From Cephalopachus bancanus (Eukaryota; Chordata; Mammalia; Primates; Tarsiidae): 64,000 nucleotides of DNA. Position 1 is the stretch's first letter. The number at the start of each line of letters is the position of its first letter. The notes under the pieces are model-generated. The model ran no database searches and was not told the origin of the DNA. It saw only the letters and a list, made by a program, of their open reading frames with translations. The position numbers and the translations under genes are program-made. The stretch is from positions 1-64,000 of the forward strand of contig JAPVLO010000133.1 in NCBI GenBank assembly GCA_027257055.1. Direction: 5' to 3'. Positions 35,717-48,639 of the stretch are shown here, piece after piece.

Positions 35717-35930
35717 CTGGGTTCGAGTTCATGCTCATCACTTATCATCTAATGTCTGGGAACAAGTTACTGAACTTCCCTATACTTTGACTTTCTCTTC
35801 TATATAAGGTGAAGAGAATAATACCACATCTGCCTTACTTACAAAATTATAAGTAAAAGCAAGTTAAATAATATGAATGCATTTAATATGCTTTATAAAT
35901 GTTATTATGATTGGTGTAATCTTCCACTAA
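35717..35930 (+). mobile_element. MIR SINE remnant
   Basis: ACCTGGGTTCGAGTTCATGC (the tRNA-like B box region), then GGGAACAAGTTACTGAACTT and GAATAATACCACATCTGCCT, followed by a loose ATGCTTTATAAATGTTATTA end, match the MIR core and 3' end in order. Confidence 0.75.
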
Positions 35931-37070
35931 ACATTTTAAAGCACTTTAATGTTACACAGAGTGTGAATTTAAAGAGTTTTAAGCTAAAATTTACATGGAA
36001 AAATCAGTCTGGCAGACATGTAGTCTGTGAATTGGAGACTAGTTAGAAGACTACTGAATTAGTCCAAGAAAAATGAAATGAGAGCTGGACAAAGGAAGAA
36101 TAATAGGAATGAGAAAAGTTTTTCATCAAGAAATGTTAATGAATTTGAATTGGTAACACTTAATGCCTGTTGTTTTTAATTTCCTTTATTAACTCGTTTG
36201 AAAGCACACATTCCCTTATATTTAAAAAATTTTTTTCAAAAAAATAAATGTTACAGTTAAAAAAATTAATTCCTAGATAAGGTGTTAATTTAAATCTGTA
36301 TACAACCACATAGTATACATTTCTCATTCATTCATTAATAAATATTTGTTGTATATCTAATATATGTCAGGCTACATGTTTGGCTCTGGAGACAGTAGCA
36401 GTGAGAAACCATAATTACCTTTTTAATGGGACTCAAGACACACAGAGAACCTTGTCAAGAGAAAGATTACTTGCAACAACAGAAAAGAACGGATCTCTGA
36501 TAAAATGTTGATGCGATGTTAAAAATAAAATTGATGAAATATTTGCTTCTAATAAAATAAATTGGGAATATCAAAAAAGCATAAAGCTTAAAATTTTTTT
36601 CTGGTTCAAGCAGATAATAGGAAAAATATAAAATATATTTAAATAAAATATATATAGGATTTTAAAAGCACTATTCTATTGTTGGATCCATTAAAATTCA
36701 TTTTCAGTTGATAAATATCCAAAGTGAAAAAAATGCCAAAAACTCTTCTATGGACTCTTCATGTCTGTACAAGGAACTACAAAAAATTATTAGGTCAGAT
36801 TATACTTTAAACTGGATAGTATAAAAAATTAATTTTTTCAGAAGATGAGATAAAGTTTGAGTGAAATAAAAATTATTGGAATTTTAAATTTGTTAAAATT
36901 TGTTGTATCACCAAAATGAAATGAAAGCTAGTCCTCACTGATCAATTGAAGAGCTTCTTATATTTATATATTATGACCTAGTTCTCTTGAGGCTTTGATT
37001 TGGCAAACTTAAAATTAAACCATGGTCGTCAATTGCAAAAAATCTTATGTTTGTCATAAGTTTCTCATAA
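35931..37070. other. Intergenic AT-rich sequence
   Basis: No named repeat except a short ancient-type segment near 36321-36410 (CATTCATTCATTAATAAATA, ATATGTCAGGC). Nothing coding is seen. Confidence 0.6.
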
Positions 37071-38950
37071 AGGTGTACTTTTTTTTTAATCAATATTTTT
37101 TATTTTGATATTGTGGAATACAGTTAAGGGTTAGGTATACAAATATGCTTCATTCAGATACCCTTGTTGATAAGGGGTGCCTCCCTGTCCCCAGACAGAT
37201 ATTGATTACCATTAATCCCACCTCCCTTTCCCTCCCCCCATAGTTTTCCACCCCTGTAAATCCTTTTCTTATAGTGTTACGATAGATGTTCAAGGTCCAC
37301 TCTATGAGTGAGAACATGTGATATGCAGATCTTTGTTTCTGTGAGAGGTCACTCAGTATTATAGACTCTAGTTCTATCCAGGTTGCTGCAAAATTCATGA
37401 TTTTGTTCTTTTTTATGGCTGCATAGTATTCCATCATGTATATGTACCATATTTTTTTAATCCAGTCCTCTTTTGATGGACAGCATGGTTGATCCCAGGT
37501 TCTTGCTATTGTGAACAAAGCTGTGAAAAACATATGTGTGCAGGTATCTTTTTTACAGAGTGATTTGAGTTCTTCAGGGTATATTCCCAGTAGGGGAATC
37601 GCAGGGTCATATGGGAGGTTGATATTTAGAGATATTAGGAATTGCCACACTGTTTTTCACAGAGGTTGCACTAGTTTGCACTCCCACCAACAGTGTAGAA
37701 ATGTTTCCTTTTCACCACACCCTCTCCAGCAACTGTTATTTTTTGAGTTATTGATAATTGCCATTCTGACTGGAGTTAGGTGGTATCTCAGTGTGGTTTT
37801 GATTTGCATCTCCTTGATGATTAGTGAGGTTGAACATTTCTTCACGTGTCTGCTGGCTGCTCAGATGTCTTCCTTTGAGAAGTGTCTGTTTATATCTTTT
37901 GCCCACTTTATAATGGGGTCGTTTGTTTTTTTCTCTTTTCAGCACGCTTGAGTGCCTTGTAGATCCAAGATGTTAAGCTTTTGTCGGACCTGGAGTTGGC
38001 AAATACTTTTTCCCAGTCTGTGGGCTGTCTCCCTGCTCTCTTGATGGGTTTTTTTTTTTTTTGGCTTTGCAGAAGCTTGTCAGTTTAATGAGGTCCCACT
38101 TGTCTATCTTAACTCTTATGGCCTGTGGGTCTCGGGTTTTGTTCAGGAATTGGAAGTCTCAGGGTATAAAATAAATGTGAAAAAGACAATCACATTTCTT
38201 TACACCAATAATAAACAAACAGAAACCCAAATAAAAAACACAATCCCATTCACAATAGCCACAAAAAAAATGAAATACCTTGGCATCTTCCTAACCAGAG
38301 ATGTGAAAGACCTTTACAATGAAAACTACAAAACACTGCTCAAAGAAATCAAGGATGACACAAACAAGTGAAAAAATATCCCATGTTCATGGATTGGAAG
38401 AATCAACATTATAAAGATGTCCATTCTACGCAAGGTAATGTACAGATTTAATGCAATATCCATCAAATTACCAGCAACATTCTTCTCAGACCTAGAAAAA
38501 AAAATACAGGAATTAATATGGAAACACAAACGACCAAGAACAGCCATAACAACCCTCAGCAAAAAAACAAAGCAGGAGGCATCACACCACCAAACTTCAA
38601 ACTTTACTATAGAGCTACAATAATCAAAACAGATATTGGTATTGGTACAGGAACAGGCACATAGACCAATGGAATAGAATTGAGATTCCAGAAGCAAAAC
38701 CTCAATTTCTTAACCAACTCATCTTTGACAAAGCCTCCACCACCTACCACTGGGAAGAGGAGAACCTATTCAGTAAATGGTGCTGGGAAAACTGGCTGAC
38801 CACATGCAGAAGACTCAAACAAGACTCCTATCTATCCCCATACACAAAAATTAACTCTAAATGGATTAGAGACCTAAATGTAAAACCTCAAACCATAAGA
38901 ACCTTAGAAAATTCAGGACACACCCTTACAGAAACTAGAGGTGTACTTTT
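37071..38950 (-). mobile_element. Young L1 (1.86 kb) with 5' inversion (twin priming)
   Basis: Body 37083-38938. From 37083 to about 38159 the L1 3' end runs antisense, with a 166-codon ORF2 C-terminal frame at 37150-37650 on the - strand. From about 38160 to 38938 the upstream ORF2 portion runs sense, including a 73-codon frame with [20 protein letters not shown]. The whole is flanked by AGGTGTACTTTT at 37071-37082 and 38939-38950. Measured against the L1 at 29661, the arms are almost contiguous in the source element, with only a few to about 20 bases missing. Confidence 0.92.
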
Positions 38951-38984
38951 AAAGGACACAGGACACTGTAACAACACTGTCTGA

Positions 38985-39095
38985 ATTAAATTTGTAGATT
39001 TGCCCCTGGCAAGCTGTGTGACCATGGGGGAAATGAATTAATCTTTATGTTTCCATTTTCTGTTTTTAAAATCTGGATAAAATTAATACCCTTTC
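38985..39095 (+). mobile_element. MIR SINE fragment
   Basis: GGCAAGCTGTGTGACCATGG, ATCTTTATGTTTCCATTTTC and AAAATCTGGATAAAATTAAT follow MIR order (the gctgtgtgacc...tcagtttcc...taaaatgg core). Confidence 0.7.
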
Positions 39096-39175
39096 TTTGG
39101 TAAAGATGACTTTAGAGTTATTGCAACTCCTGCTTTTTTATTACTACAACCTGCCTTTTTATTACTTTTTTTTTT

Positions 39176-39460
39176 TTTTTTTGAGTTGGAGTCTCACTCT
39201 TGTTGCCCAGGCTGGAATGCAATGGCACACTCACCACCACTGCAGCCCCAACCTGCTGGGTTTAGGCAATCCTTCCACCTCAGCCTTCCAAGTAGTTGGA
39301 ACTACAGACTCATGCCACCACACCTGGCTAGTTTTTGTGATGTAGTGTAGAGATGAGGTCTCACCAAGTTGCCCAGGCTGGTCTCGAACCCCCGGGCTCA
39401 GGCAATCCGCCTTGGCCTCCCAAAGTGCTGGGATTACAGGCTGAGCCACCGTGCCTGGCT
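39176..39460 (-). mobile_element. Alu, antisense, intermediate age
   Basis: Starts with an oligo-T run and GAGTTGGAGTCTCACTCTTG, ends GCCACCGTGCCTGGC. It has lineage-type features mixed with older states. No clear target duplication. Confidence 0.88.
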
Positions 39461-39599
39461 TCTCTGTCCTTTTAAATTGGACAGACTCTGTGACTACTTG
39501 ATCAATCCAATATGCTAGAAGGAATTCTTCACTTAAGAAATGAATAGCCTTTGCTTTCTTCCTCTGAGAGCATTTGTTCTTGGAATCCAACCACCAGGC

Positions 39600-39890
39600 T
39601 GTAATGGCTAAGGAGTTTCATGGAGCCAATCACATAGGAAAGAACCAAGCCCCCCAATCACAGACACTGGCTGAGCTCCCAGCCATTAGTCATCACCAAC
39701 AGAACAGAGAAGATAAGTGTCCTAAAACTTGTGGCATCCCACTTGTCATCACTTCGATCAGAAATGAGCTTACCTCCCAAACTATGCCTACCTCACAGGG
39801 TTTGTGAGCCAAATAAATAATTATTGTTTTAAGCCACAAAACTGTATATAGTTTGTTGCTCAGAAATAGAGACTCAAAACAAAATTTGGT
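39600..39890 (+). mobile_element. Possible LTR remnant (MaLR-like)
   Basis: The stretch GTGAGCCAAATAAATAATTA and TTGTTTTAAGCCACAAAACT resembles the polyadenylation/U5 side of mammalian MaLR-type LTRs. The upstream part is too diverged to be sure. Confidence 0.35.
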
Positions 39891-42310
39891 ACCAAGAAGT
39901 TACAAACACCTAAAACATGTGGCATTAAATTTGGCACCGGGCAGCAGGTAAAAATTGAAAGGGTCTTCGGAGGTTGGCTTGTGAAAGCTGGAAGGATGTT
40001 CCCTAACTTCAGACAATCGTGGAGCTTGGAAGTCATGTTAGGACAATAATTTACTCCCATGATTCTGAAGCATAGAAGTTTTAAGTAAAAATAATTTAAG
40101 AAAGAAAAAAATGGATCAATTAGACTAGAATATAATTAGCTGCCTTGGATCCAATTTAAAAGGTTATAAAATGGGCTCTATCAAGAAAGTCTTAAAGTTC
40201 TAGAGATTAATTAACATAGAAATAGAAGTGACTGAGAAGATTTGCCAAATAACACTCAGTATATCACCCAGAGTTTTTCTCCACTGACAGGATAATAAAA
40301 CATGTGCTTAAACAGCAGCAGGAAAGAGACAGGCTAAATTTAAAACACACTTGGCAATAGAGTTAAACTGGTAAGTTCTGAGAAGGTTGTGTAAATCTGT
40401 CTCAGTTGCCCTAGGGGAAATGCTGGTAAGATGCTCAGAGATGAACAGTCAGCCTCAGTATTCATCTGCATGCTTTCAGCTGCAAGTGACCCTGACTCAA
40501 ACCTCTAAAGCAGTGAAGTCATGTTTTATTATACACAGCAGGGAGACCAAGACCACTGCAGGATTGATTAGATCACTGACTGACTTATATCATCAGGAAT
40601 CCAGTCTCTTGGTCCCTTTGATGCTCTTGGTTCTGCTCACATCTTATTGGTGAGAACTTATTTACATGACCTATACTCAGCCACAAGGAAAGCTGGCAAA
40701 TTTAGTCTCTGGTTGATCAGCCGTGTCTCGGGATAATGCAAAAAATCTATCTGGGAGAATAACCAGAATCTGGCACAAAGAGTTTGTGGCAATAGCAAAC
40801 AAATCTGAACTCAGCTCCTGTTTGCTTTGCAGGCTATATAGAAATAGCACCCACTTGTGTTAGCTGGAGTCAAAAACAAAAGGCAGCTGAGACTTACAGA
40901 TAAATCATGCACCCTCTCTCCTCCAAATCCCCAGAATACTGGAATTATCTTTTTGGTAGGCCTGGTCAATGGAATGAGAACAGAGGAATAATACCTTACC
41001 AAGAATCCTACCCATGGTAGTGGGTGGGCCTATAAGCACCAGCATGGCACACTCTTGGCCTAAGAGTACAAAAGCCAGTCCAAGCCTACTCTGAGTGCCT
41101 ATGACCCAGAGGATTCTCCACTCCACTGGACTACACTGGCCAGGTGGATTTTAAGGAGACAACAGGAAGCTATGTCCACTTCCTTTTTTCCGTACCTAGT
41201 TACTTGCCCTGCTTGGAGGAGAGCCTGATCAAAGAGAAAACAGTCATTCTTCAAGCCAAGACTAGACTTAGTGTTCTGGTCTCTCTCACCTGACGATACT
41301 CCCTATCCACTCAGGTGTCAGAGTTACCAACGCTCAACTTGGAGCAAAATGGCAGGAGACATTCAATGAAAGCCAAGAAGGAAAAAACCAGGTAACCTCT
41401 AACACCTGCAAGAGATCTTCACAGTCCAGCTTCTGATTTAGTTTTGTATTTCAGAGCAATTACACAAAGCTGCTCCTTTGAATTCCATCAGCAAATAAAG
41501 CCTGCTTTGGGTTATTTTATATTTTGGATTATCTGAACTATTATCTCTTTGCAAATAAATGATTGAGTACAAAATGTATAATACATGATGTTATCTATAT
41601 CCAGAAATTTTAATACCCATGGAAATTCAAGGTTGATTTCCCAAAAGAAATAATGTAATGCTTTAAATTTTTAGCCGAAAAGTTGGGGTTGTATAACCAC
41701 TTACCTCACCCCATTCTGCTCCCAAATAGCCATATCTAACATCTCCTGATTGCTAATATCTGTGCCTACTCCTTATCACAAGCACAGAACTGAGGCAACT
41801 CTGTAGACTATGCATTTGCTCCCATATTTTGGTTTGATTCCCAGGAAACAAAGCTCCTGTAAATCAAAGCTAGTCATGCTGTCACACTCATGCACATACA
41901 CACACAGGCACGCACATACACACACAAGCACGCACATACACGCATGCATTTCCATAGATATCTGATCTTTACACAGATTGACAGCAAATGTCTTTAAGAC
42001 AATGACAAACCCCTGAGGGTATCATACTGAAGTGTGTGATAGATAATGTCAGACAACCATAAGCAAATTAATTCTTATACAATGCTGAACTTCAAATACC
42101 TGCATGCAGAGAAGTCAGGTAGCAGGCAGCTGCCCTGTAATAGCCTAGGGAACATCATGTACATCATGCACTAAAATTGTGTAGAGCAAACCCTGAACAA
42201 CCATACAAGGCAGCCCAGCAGGTTTTTTTCTTGCTGTCTGTAAACTTAGAGCTCTACATAACACAAGGATCTCCTATTGCTGCCTTTGTGGACGACAATG
42301 TGCCAGTATC
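39891..42310. other. Intergenic, mostly unique sequence
   Basis: A diverged segment at about 40440-40660 (GCTGCAAGTGACCCTGACTC and TCATCAGGAATCCAGTCTCT) resembles an ancient mammalian repeat also hinted at near 63655. No coding evidence in the rest. Confidence 0.5.
41885..41952 (+). repeat. Short CA/CG-alternating minisatellite, 20-bp unit
   Basis: Tandem units of CACATACACACACAGGCACG type (second copy with AAGCACG), followed by a partial third. Confidence 0.85.
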
Positions 42311-42638
42311 AAAAGTATACTTGCCAGGCTGGGCATAGTGGCTCATGCCTTTAATTCCAGCACTTTGGGAGTCACAGGCAGAAGGATTGCCTGAGCCCTG
42401 CAGTTCAAGACCAGCCTGTACAACTTGGAAGCCTTCATCTCTACAATAAATCAAAAAAATTACCTGGGCATGGTGGTGCATGCCTGCAGTTCCGGTTACT
42501 TGGAAGACTAAATCACAAGGATCACCTGAGCCCAGCAGGTCAAGACTGCAGTGGCCGTAAGTATGCCACTGTACTCTAGCCTGGGAGACAGAGCGGGACT
42601 CTGACTAAAAAAAAAAAAAAAAAAAAGTATACTTACCA
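42311..42638 (+). mobile_element. Full-length Alu with 16-bp target duplication
   Basis: Body 42327-42622; flanks AAAAGTATACTTGCCA and AAAAGTATACTTACCA (42311-42326, 42623-42638; one mismatch). The tail is an uninterrupted A run. The element is more diverged than the GGCAGCGAG-type copies. Confidence 0.92.
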
Positions 42639-43086
42639 CTATAAAAAGCACCCCCCATACCAAATTATATCACTTTACAGTCTATGCCCAGTGAACTTAC
42701 TTGGGCATCCACCCAACTGTCAGAAGTTGAACTCCCCTTGCCATAAACCCCTAAAGACTTCTAACTCACCCAGAATGCTGCTGCACATGGGTCAGCAACA
42801 GGTCCCTCACATCTTTAGCCTCCTAGGCCAAATACCTTGTGAGTTTGAGTTAGACTAGATACATCTACTGCTGGAACGTACTTCAGAACTGCCTACCATC
42901 TGCTCTTTCCCTGCTGATGAGATATACGACAGAGTAAACGTCATGGGAGTAACCAGATAGACACCCTTCTACCTCTGTCTCCTCGTTGAAAGCACTGAAG
43001 AAAGAGAGATAGATGGTCTGTGTACTCTTATAACAGGAGACTCAAGAAAGAGTATAATTTGACTCTCTAAATGAGTGGTGGGTGCA

Positions 43087-44050
43087 AGGAGCAGCCAGTC
43101 ACTCTCCACTGCATTTTCCTTTGTGATATCTACATTTCAATGTTGACAAAAAATGCCAGACTTTGTAAAATATTTAAGATGGTTTATTCCAAGTCAAATG
43201 TGAGTGACCAGGCCTAAGGTACATCCCCAAGAAGTCTTGAGAGCATGCGTCCAAGGTGGTTGAATCATAGTTAGGTTTTATACATTTTAGGGAGGTAGAA
43301 GTTACAAAGAACCATAAATCAATATAGAGATTTGAGATTGTTTTTTGTTTTGTTTTTTTTTGAGTTGGAGTCTCACTCTGTCACCCAGACTGAAGTGCTG
43401 GGCTCTGGAGATCCTTCCGCCTCAGCCTTCCAAGTAGCACTACCACACCCAGCTAATTTTTGATTTATTGTAGAGATGAGGTCTCACCAAGCTACCCGGG
43501 CGGGTCTTGAACCCGCGGGCTCAGGCAATCCACTCAACTTAGCCTCCCAAGGCGCGGGATTACAGGCTGAGCCACCGAGCAGTCTAGGGAGGCAGGATGT
43601 TCCCAAGCAAGGGCTTGCAGGTTTTAGGTGGATTCAAAGATTTTTTGACCAGCAACTTGTAGCTCCTGTCTCAGGAATTTGGAAACCAAGAGAGGAGATG
43701 TCTTGTTGAGATAAAGGTGGCAGAAAAACTCCAAGTTTCTTGATATGTAGCTGAAGCTTTGTAGGTGATAAACCTCAGAGAAAATAGGTAAATGTCTTAA
43801 AAGGTGCACAGAGTCCCCAAAAGACAATTTTACAGGGTCATAAAAAGACTTTGATGCTCCTGCTTTACCTGTTATGTGATGTTATGCCAGAACCAGGTTG
43901 GAAAGTAAACCACATTAAATAGTTAATTTAAAAAGCCCATCTCTCCAGGCCCTATAGTTAGGAATTTAGCCAGGTAAAGAAGAAAGGTCAGAGCTCAGTC
44001 ATCAACAAACCTGAGACCCTTCCAATGTGAGGTGACCTCTACAGTTCACC
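43087..44050. mobile_element. Possible endogenous retrovirus LTR or ancient repeat, split by an Alu
   Basis: Segments on both sides of the Alu at 43341 (TGGTTTATTCCAAGTCAAAT, GGTTTTATACATTTTAGGGA; then AGGTGGATTCAAAGATTTTT) resemble an LTR family I have seen in primate genomes. No coding domains are present and the family is not assigned. Confidence 0.35.
43341..43583 (-). mobile_element. Alu, antisense, with internal deletion
   Basis: A lineage-type Alu in which the right arm lacks the GCAGTGGCCGCTCCCGGCCACCG-equivalent block: AGACTGAAGTG runs directly into CTGGGCTCTGGAGATCC. The middle is also shortened. This could be a post-insertion deletion or template jump. Confidence 0.85.
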
Positions 44051-44479
44051 TCTAAAGGACCTACTGGAGACTGCCCTGGCAGGTAAGTGACTGTAGAAGA
44101 GAGACTTGAGAGCTGGTGCTGCAGTGGCTGATTGGTAGAGGCTCTTGGTGCTTCTGTAGCTGCAGGGCAGAGTTTCTCGGTGTTGGGAGAAGCCCCTTAA
44201 CACGAAGCGACTCCTCCTTTGGTTGCAAGTGACTCCATTCCAATGGCAGAATTTCAATTAGTTCTGCAGAGCAAAACTGATACCAGCCCCTGAGCTCTAC
44301 TAGGCGCTTATAAGACAGGAGGCAATTAGGACCTAGGCAGATAGAAAGAGTCTTGGAGAAAAGTAATGCCTACAGGAACACCCCTGCACCTTCTCTGTTA
44401 TGCACCTAGAAGTTGAAAATGTGGTTAATGCGGTTATAACAACTTCCTTTTATACTAAAATGCTTGCTCAAAAGGGACT

Positions 44480-45130
44480 GTCTCAACTCAGATACAAGTG
44501 TCATACCTCAACTAAATGTCCTTAACTTGACCTAAGCTCATTATAATACCATTAACATAAAATTACTCTAGGAGAGCCTCCCACTCCCATCATACACCTG
44601 GTGCCATGACAGTGTTGGTATGACCCTACAAGGCCTAAAACCGCCCTATCTGACTGTGAGGGAGGAGTGACAGTAATCTAGGCAAAAAAACCACCCATTT
44701 CTAAGAAAAAATCACCCCCAAATACATCCCTAAAAATAAAAGATGTAGTTCAATGATAGTTTCTGGTCACTCTCCTCTCTTTAGAGTGTATACTCTTCTT
44801 TGCTTAATAAAGCTACTCGCTTGTCTTGCTACTTTATGGATCAGTTTGTAAATTCTTTCCAAACTTTAACACAAGAGCCCTGTCATGGACATTACACGTC
44901 GTCCCACAAGGGGAGCTACACCCCTTCTCCCTGGCAACAGTTACAGAAGGATCTGGGGCCAACGGAGAACAGGGCAACGTTTTCAAGCAGCATCACTTAC
45001 AGCACCATGTGGAGGGCATAAGCTTGACTGCAGCCTCGGGATTCCCTGCCACAGTCCCCTTTTCTAGCCCCTGGCTCACCAGGACAGCTTGGGGCACGTC
45101 CACCTGGACCGTTGACATGTATTAGAGTGA
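44480..45130 (+). mobile_element. Probable ERV LTR remnant (solitary)
   Basis: GAGTGTATACTCTTCTTTGC followed at once by TTAATAAAGCTACTCGCTTG gives a TATA-like site and a polyadenylation signal AATAAA at 44806-44811. A CTTTATGGATCAGTTTGTAA stretch follows, an arrangement typical of gammaretrovirus-like (ERV1) LTR R/U5 regions. No gag, pol or env sequence is adjacent. Edges and subfamily are uncertain. Confidence 0.5.
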
Positions 45131-45627
45131 CTTCCCTCCTTCCCCAAGTTTGCCTTCTAGTGCAAAGCCCATTTCTGAAGACCTCATTCTCTGAGTAGCA
45201 TCCTCCTTTCAGGGACCCTAAATAAGATCATTATGCTGTATTCAACTTCAGAACATTTCCCAGTTATAGTAGGATTGTAGACACCTTTAGCTTTTCTGTT
45301 TATACCTTTTTATTTCCTGGAATATTGTCAGAGAGCAAATGTTATTTTCATAACAAGAAAATATAACACTTTCACTTTAAAAAAATTAAATTCACTTCTG
45401 AGCAATGTTTCCTCAAGGTGGAGGCTACTTTGTTCCTTTGAAAGGATTTATTTCAATTAAATAAAAATTGAACCTTAGTCAGTAATTAAGATGTTACAAA
45501 TCTGTATCAAACAATGAGAGGCAAAAGAATGCTGCCTTTAATTTAACAAAATAGATATTCCATTGCTTGACTAAGACACTCTGAATTGGGGGGGAAAGGG
45601 GAAAAAACACAAAAATAAATTCCCACT

Positions 45628-46145
45628 ATCTTGGTTTCCTAATACTGCTATCACAAAGTCTTATTTGTTTCATTTGAATGTAATACACTTTAATAATGTA
45701 TTTTTTTGATTATTGTTCAAGCCACACATTTAAAATAGTGGCTTAAAACTGGACATCAGAAGTCTAACATCAAAGTGTCAGCAGGTTGCACTCCCCCTGG
45801 AAGATTCAGGGAAGAATCAATTTCCTGTCTCCTTCGTCTTCTAGAAACCCCCATATCCCCTCCTTGGCTCACTCCTTGGGCCCTTCCTGTCATCACTTGG
45901 ACCGACCTCTTGCTTCCACTGTCGTGTCTGTCTCCTTTCACTAACTCTTATCCTCCTGCCTCCTCTTGTGATTACATGGGGCTAACTCTGAAAATTCAGG
46001 ACAAGACTCTCCCTCGTAAGATCCTTAACTTAAAGATCCTTAAAAGGACCTGCATAATCTCTTTTACCAGGTAAAATAATGTCTTCTCTTCCAGCGGGGA
46101 TTAAATCATGGATCTCTTTGGGAGAGGAGCATATTTAGCCTACTC
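45628..46145 (-). mobile_element. MaLR/MLT-type LTR remnant, antisense
   Basis: Begins TTTCCTAATACTGCTATCAC, continues GACATCAGAAGTCTAACATC, AGATCCTTAACTTAAAGATC and ends near GGATCTCTTTGGGAGAGGAG. It is the reverse orientation of the element at 60863-61635. Diverged, with an extra insertion near 45663-45725. Confidence 0.55.
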
Positions 46146-48639
46146 CCCCCCATGTTTAAAGTATGCTTTTATTAAGTGGCTACCCAGATATTACCAACAT
46201 GTCTACAAATTCCAAATGGAAAATTTTACAGTAATTGTTTATGTGCAAAGGATTATGAAATCTCTTGATTTTTCTATCTTAAATTTTTTTTAAAACAACT
46301 AGATGAAATTAGATTTGAAGCCAGTTAAATGCAAAGTCTTTCCATGTATAAATATAGTAAGAATAGTTGTAAATATTGTTATGGTTATCTTCTGGAAATG
46401 TAACAACTTCTAATTATGCCTTTCTAGGAATATTTAGCTCAGTGATTCTATAATGTCTTAAGTAAATCTTTGGACCTGTTATTTTCCTGGAAGGAAAAGA
46501 TAAAAGGAAAGAAATGAAAAGAAAAGGAAAATGTGAAAAGAAAGAAGAAAAAACCCATGTTTTGGGAGAGGTGAAACACTCAGGTCTAAGTGAGAGTTCT
46601 GATTTTGCCACTCATTAGCTATAGTATCACTATAAGCAACTCACCTCATGGTGTCCTCCTACATAAAACTGGGAATATTTTTTCTGCTTTGCCCACCTTA
46701 CAGGTCGGGGCAAGGATCAAATGAGATGGTTACAAGCCTGGGTTATTATGATTATCCTGCATGGTGAGGCATTTAAATTGCTCATCCCCTGCTTGTATTA
46801 GACTCACAAGGACAAACACTTCAGTTTGGTGTTCACTGAGCTTTTTCCTTGGAATTCAGAGCATGGCGCATTGAATTTGAACTTTTCCTGTCTTTACATA
46901 AAGCCTCCCAGGAAAAATTTTTAAAAAGATAGTTTAAATGTAAAAATGTTCTTTCAGAGTTTATTTAAAGTTTTATTTAGTGAGTAAGTCTCAGTGAATT
47001 TGTTAGCAAAACTGGCCTACTATAGCTTTATTTCTTCTGCCTCCAAAAATTTTCTGTCGAATTTTCACAGAAAAATGAAAGAGCACCAAAAAAGAAAAAA
47101 ATTGTATTTCACGTTGGGATGGCCTGACATGTGTTTGGGCTCCCTTCTGTTTGCAGGGATAAAACCACTTTATCACAAACATCCTCATTCATATGATAGA
47201 ATCAGTTGGCTTAAACAATCTTAAGTATCAGTTGCCTGAGTTTCCACAAATTCTGTTTTTGCACATAAAACATAACAAACCGCAACATCATAATTAGCAT
47301 TTCCTTCTTCCAAATTGTGATGTGGACATGCTCCAAATTGCAAACCTTTAAGAGCTGGATGATTCAGCACTTTAAGATCTTTTCAGGCAGTCAACTGCAA
47401 GAACCAATAGGTAGTTCCCTCTATTTTGAAGAAAATCTGCTTCAACTTGCATTTCTCTTCGACAAGATTATTTGCATAAAGGTTTTTTGAGAGAGAAAGC
47501 CAAGGGATTAATTTACCTCCCCATCCTGACTGACTGCAGAGCAGCTATCAGGCAACTGAAGTGTCTCCAATCTCCATCACAAATTAATCTAAATGCTTCT
47601 TGAAAATAAACTTGCCAAGCTCGTTATGCCTAGCAGCTCCGACAAGAAAATGTGCAATTGACTTAAATAAAAAACAAGAGGATCCACTTGGGGTCTTTGT
47701 AACAAAAACTGCCATGAGATCTTTGTTTGTTGAAACCCAAGAATCTGCAGACAGATTATGTACATCCTAGAAAACACAGAGCCTGTACTATGCATAGTTC
47801 TTAGGGGATTCATGATCTAGCAACATAAAACTGAGCTTGTCTGACAATGAAATGCAAAATAAGGCTACAAGGAGACTTCATAAAATGTTAAGAAAAACTA
47901 ATCACATAATATGGTGAATTCTTTGTTTCCATCAATTGTTCTTCAAACAGATGAATCCCAAAGGACAGTCATGTATTTCTCTGCTCTACTTTTTCAAAGA
48001 GGTGAATTGTGAACCCACGGTGGTATGACAATGAGTTTGTTAACTAGGGTGGACAATACAATTGCCTCAGTCACGAGGAGGCTGTGTAAGAAATATTTTG
48101 ATGTAAGGACAAAAGACATAAGAAACGCACCCATGATTTAATCAGTTTATGTTGGTTTTTGCTTTCAATTTTTAATGTGTGTAGCTATGTAGTTTTTTAA
48201 GAGTGACTTTTAACTGCTGATTAGAAAGGCATCTTGGGGATCTTGTCTGCTATGATTGGCAGTGCAAATGAACGAGAATGCCCTGAACAACTAGGAGGGC
48301 ATATGAGCTAGAAGTAACCCAAGGTCTTTATGCACAGAGAGGACTTTAATGCTATCAGAAGCACATGAATGATCTCTTGGCAAAGCATCTATCAGACGGG
48401 TCCTGTGTGCAGAGAACACGTTAAAAAATATATATTAGTAATTGCTATTGAGTGTTATTCGCTATCAAGCACTGCAGTAGTATAATGAATACAACATGGT
48501 CTTTCCACCCAAAGAGCTCACAGGACAGTCAGAAAAGAATCAAAATAACCCCAGCATATCAAAACTCTTGAAATTCAGCTAAAGCAGAGATTACAGGAAA
48601 TTTTATGATTTAAATATTAATATCAGGAAATAAGAAAGG
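46146..48639. other. Intergenic sequence, one MIR, possibly conserved segment
   Basis: A purine-rich run at 46490-46555 and the MIR at 46583-46765 are recognisable. About 47230-47830 is repeat-free and of balanced composition, and might be a conserved non-coding element. No exons seen. Confidence 0.55.
46583..46765 (+). mobile_element. MIR SINE remnant
   Basis: GATTTTGCCACTCATTAGCT, AAGCAACTCACCTCATGGTG, GGGGCAAGGATCAAATGAGA in MIR order. Confidence 0.7.
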
